From NCBI GenBank assembly GCA_034522155.1, contig JAXHLP010000006.1, positions 124,001 to 188,000 on the forward strand: DNA of 64,000 nucleotides, read 5' to 3'. Made by a program: the position numbers and the translations under genes. Of the stretch, positions 63,695 through 64,000 are shown piece by piece. The stretch comes from Salinilacustrithrix sp034522155 (lineage in GTDB: Bacteria; Actinomycetota; Acidimicrobiia; Acidimicrobiales; Salinilacustritrichaceae). The notes below the pieces were generated by a model. It was not told the origin of the DNA, did not search any database, and saw only the letters and a program-made list of their open reading frames with translations. Numbering within the stretch: the first letter of the stretch is position 1; every line of letters begins with the position of its first letter.

Positions 63695-64000
63695 GTGACG
63701 GCTGTCCACCTCTTCGTCACCTGTGTGGGTGAGATGGTCGTGCCCGACGTCCCGGTTGCCGCTGTGCGGGTGTTGCGGGCGGCCGGCTGTTCGGTCGACG
63801 TGCCAGTGGGACAGACCTGCTGTGGTCAACCGGCGTGGAACGCCGGGTTCACCGAACAGGCCGCCGAGGTGGCGCGGACCAGCCTCGACGCGCTCGATGC
63901 GCCCCTTGCCGACGACCCCGACGCGGTCGTGGTCGTGCCGGCCGGCTCGTGCACGACGATGATCCGCCTGTACTGGCCCCAGCTGTTCGAGCTCGTCGGC
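63695..64000 (+). CDS. LutA-like (Fe-S)-binding oxidoreductase subunit, N-terminal part
   Basis: A GTG at 63695 opens a frame that runs off the window (102 codons visible). HLFVTCVGEMVVPDVPVAAV, VDVPVGQTCCGQPAWNAGFT and VVVPAGSCTTMIRLYWPQLF match the first CCG (cysteine-rich) domain of LutA / YkgE-type proteins, which bind a [4Fe-4S] cluster and with LutB and LutC oxidise L-lactate. CAGAAT ends 6 nt before the start codon, so the mRNA may be leaderless. lutB and lutC would be expected beyond base 64000. Confidence 0.85.
   Translation, partial: MTAVHLFVTCVGEMVVPDVPVAAVRVLRAAGCSVDVPVGQTCCGQPAWNAGFTEQAAEVARTSLDALDAPLADDPDAVVVVPAGSCTTMIRLYWPQLFELVG

Noticed and set aside
1..64000. tRNA, rRNA, CRISPR arrays, insertion sequences and prophage genes
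   Set aside because: I looked for cloverleaf-type sequences, repeat-spacer arrays, transposase or integrase motifs and found none that could be supported.

Overview
High-GC bacterial DNA (roughly 68-70% G+C by eye), densely coding, with many GTG starts and many 1-4 nt gene overlaps. The gene content points to an actinobacterium: a DUF3263 / LytR_C pair near a stand-alone groEL, an actinobacterial-type HemQ, a glucosyl-3-phosphoglycerate synthase, a mycofactocin-type SDR, luciferase-like (F420/FMN) oxidoreductases and an Fdx-type [3Fe-4S] ferredoxin. The LivH permease with an extra extracytoplasmic domain and the catabolic repertoire suggest Acidimicrobiia or a relative (inference). I see no rRNA, tRNA, CRISPR or complete insertion sequence.

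1-17 kb and 27.8-41.5 kb form two blocks of one catabolic programme. They hold two class III CoA-transferases, a TauD-type dioxygenase, a Rieske oxygenase with a candidate reductase, a P450 and a [3Fe-4S] ferredoxin, several SDRs (one like 3-alpha-hydroxysteroid dehydrogenase), two pairs of overlapping acyl-CoA dehydrogenase genes, two acyl-CoA synthetases, a crotonase, a double-hotdog thioesterase-like protein, a SnoaL-like protein and an orphan molybdenum hydroxylase subunit. The logic is CoA activation, ring or side-chain oxygenation and beta-oxidation of a bulky lipid such as a steroid, terpenoid or alicyclic acid; the substrate is not visible. Nearly every promoter of this programme carries a shared motif, GNGAGAAY-N3-NTT. 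I find it at eleven positions from 2.7 to 41.6 kb. One copy lies in the promoter of the TetR gene at 41.6 kb, which is the best candidate for its regulator. I regard this as the most interesting unreported signal here.

16.6-27.8 kb separates the blocks and looks accessory. It has a peroxiredoxin-like / SDR / DapB-like operon facing a TetR gene, a second TetR gene with a 20-bp near-palindrome on its start codon, a two-gene micro-operon (unknown protein plus excisionase-type HTH), decayed gene fragments, an alpha/beta hydrolase, an exported EEP phosphodiesterase, a frameshifted GNAT gene, a MerR regulator with a 20-bp-spacer promoter, and an NsrR-like regulator directly upstream of a copper nitrite reductase fused to an extra cupredoxin domain.

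41.6-64 kb is mostly housekeeping: DUF3263, LytR_C, otsB-like, glycerate kinase, AI-2E exporter, gpgS, a ubiquitin-fold MoaD/ThiS protein ending in GGGQ, groEL under two tandem CIRCE-type operators, DUF983, fdhD plus an FdhF/YdeP-type oxidoreductase, hemQ, a branched-chain amino acid ABC transporter, larE, an acyl-CoA synthetase, three unknown small genes and the start of a LutA-like gene at the edge. Many of these genes have a TAnnnT hexamer 6-7 nt before the start codon, as expected for leaderless mRNAs. Four families of short palindromic intergenic repeats (A-D) are scattered through the window.
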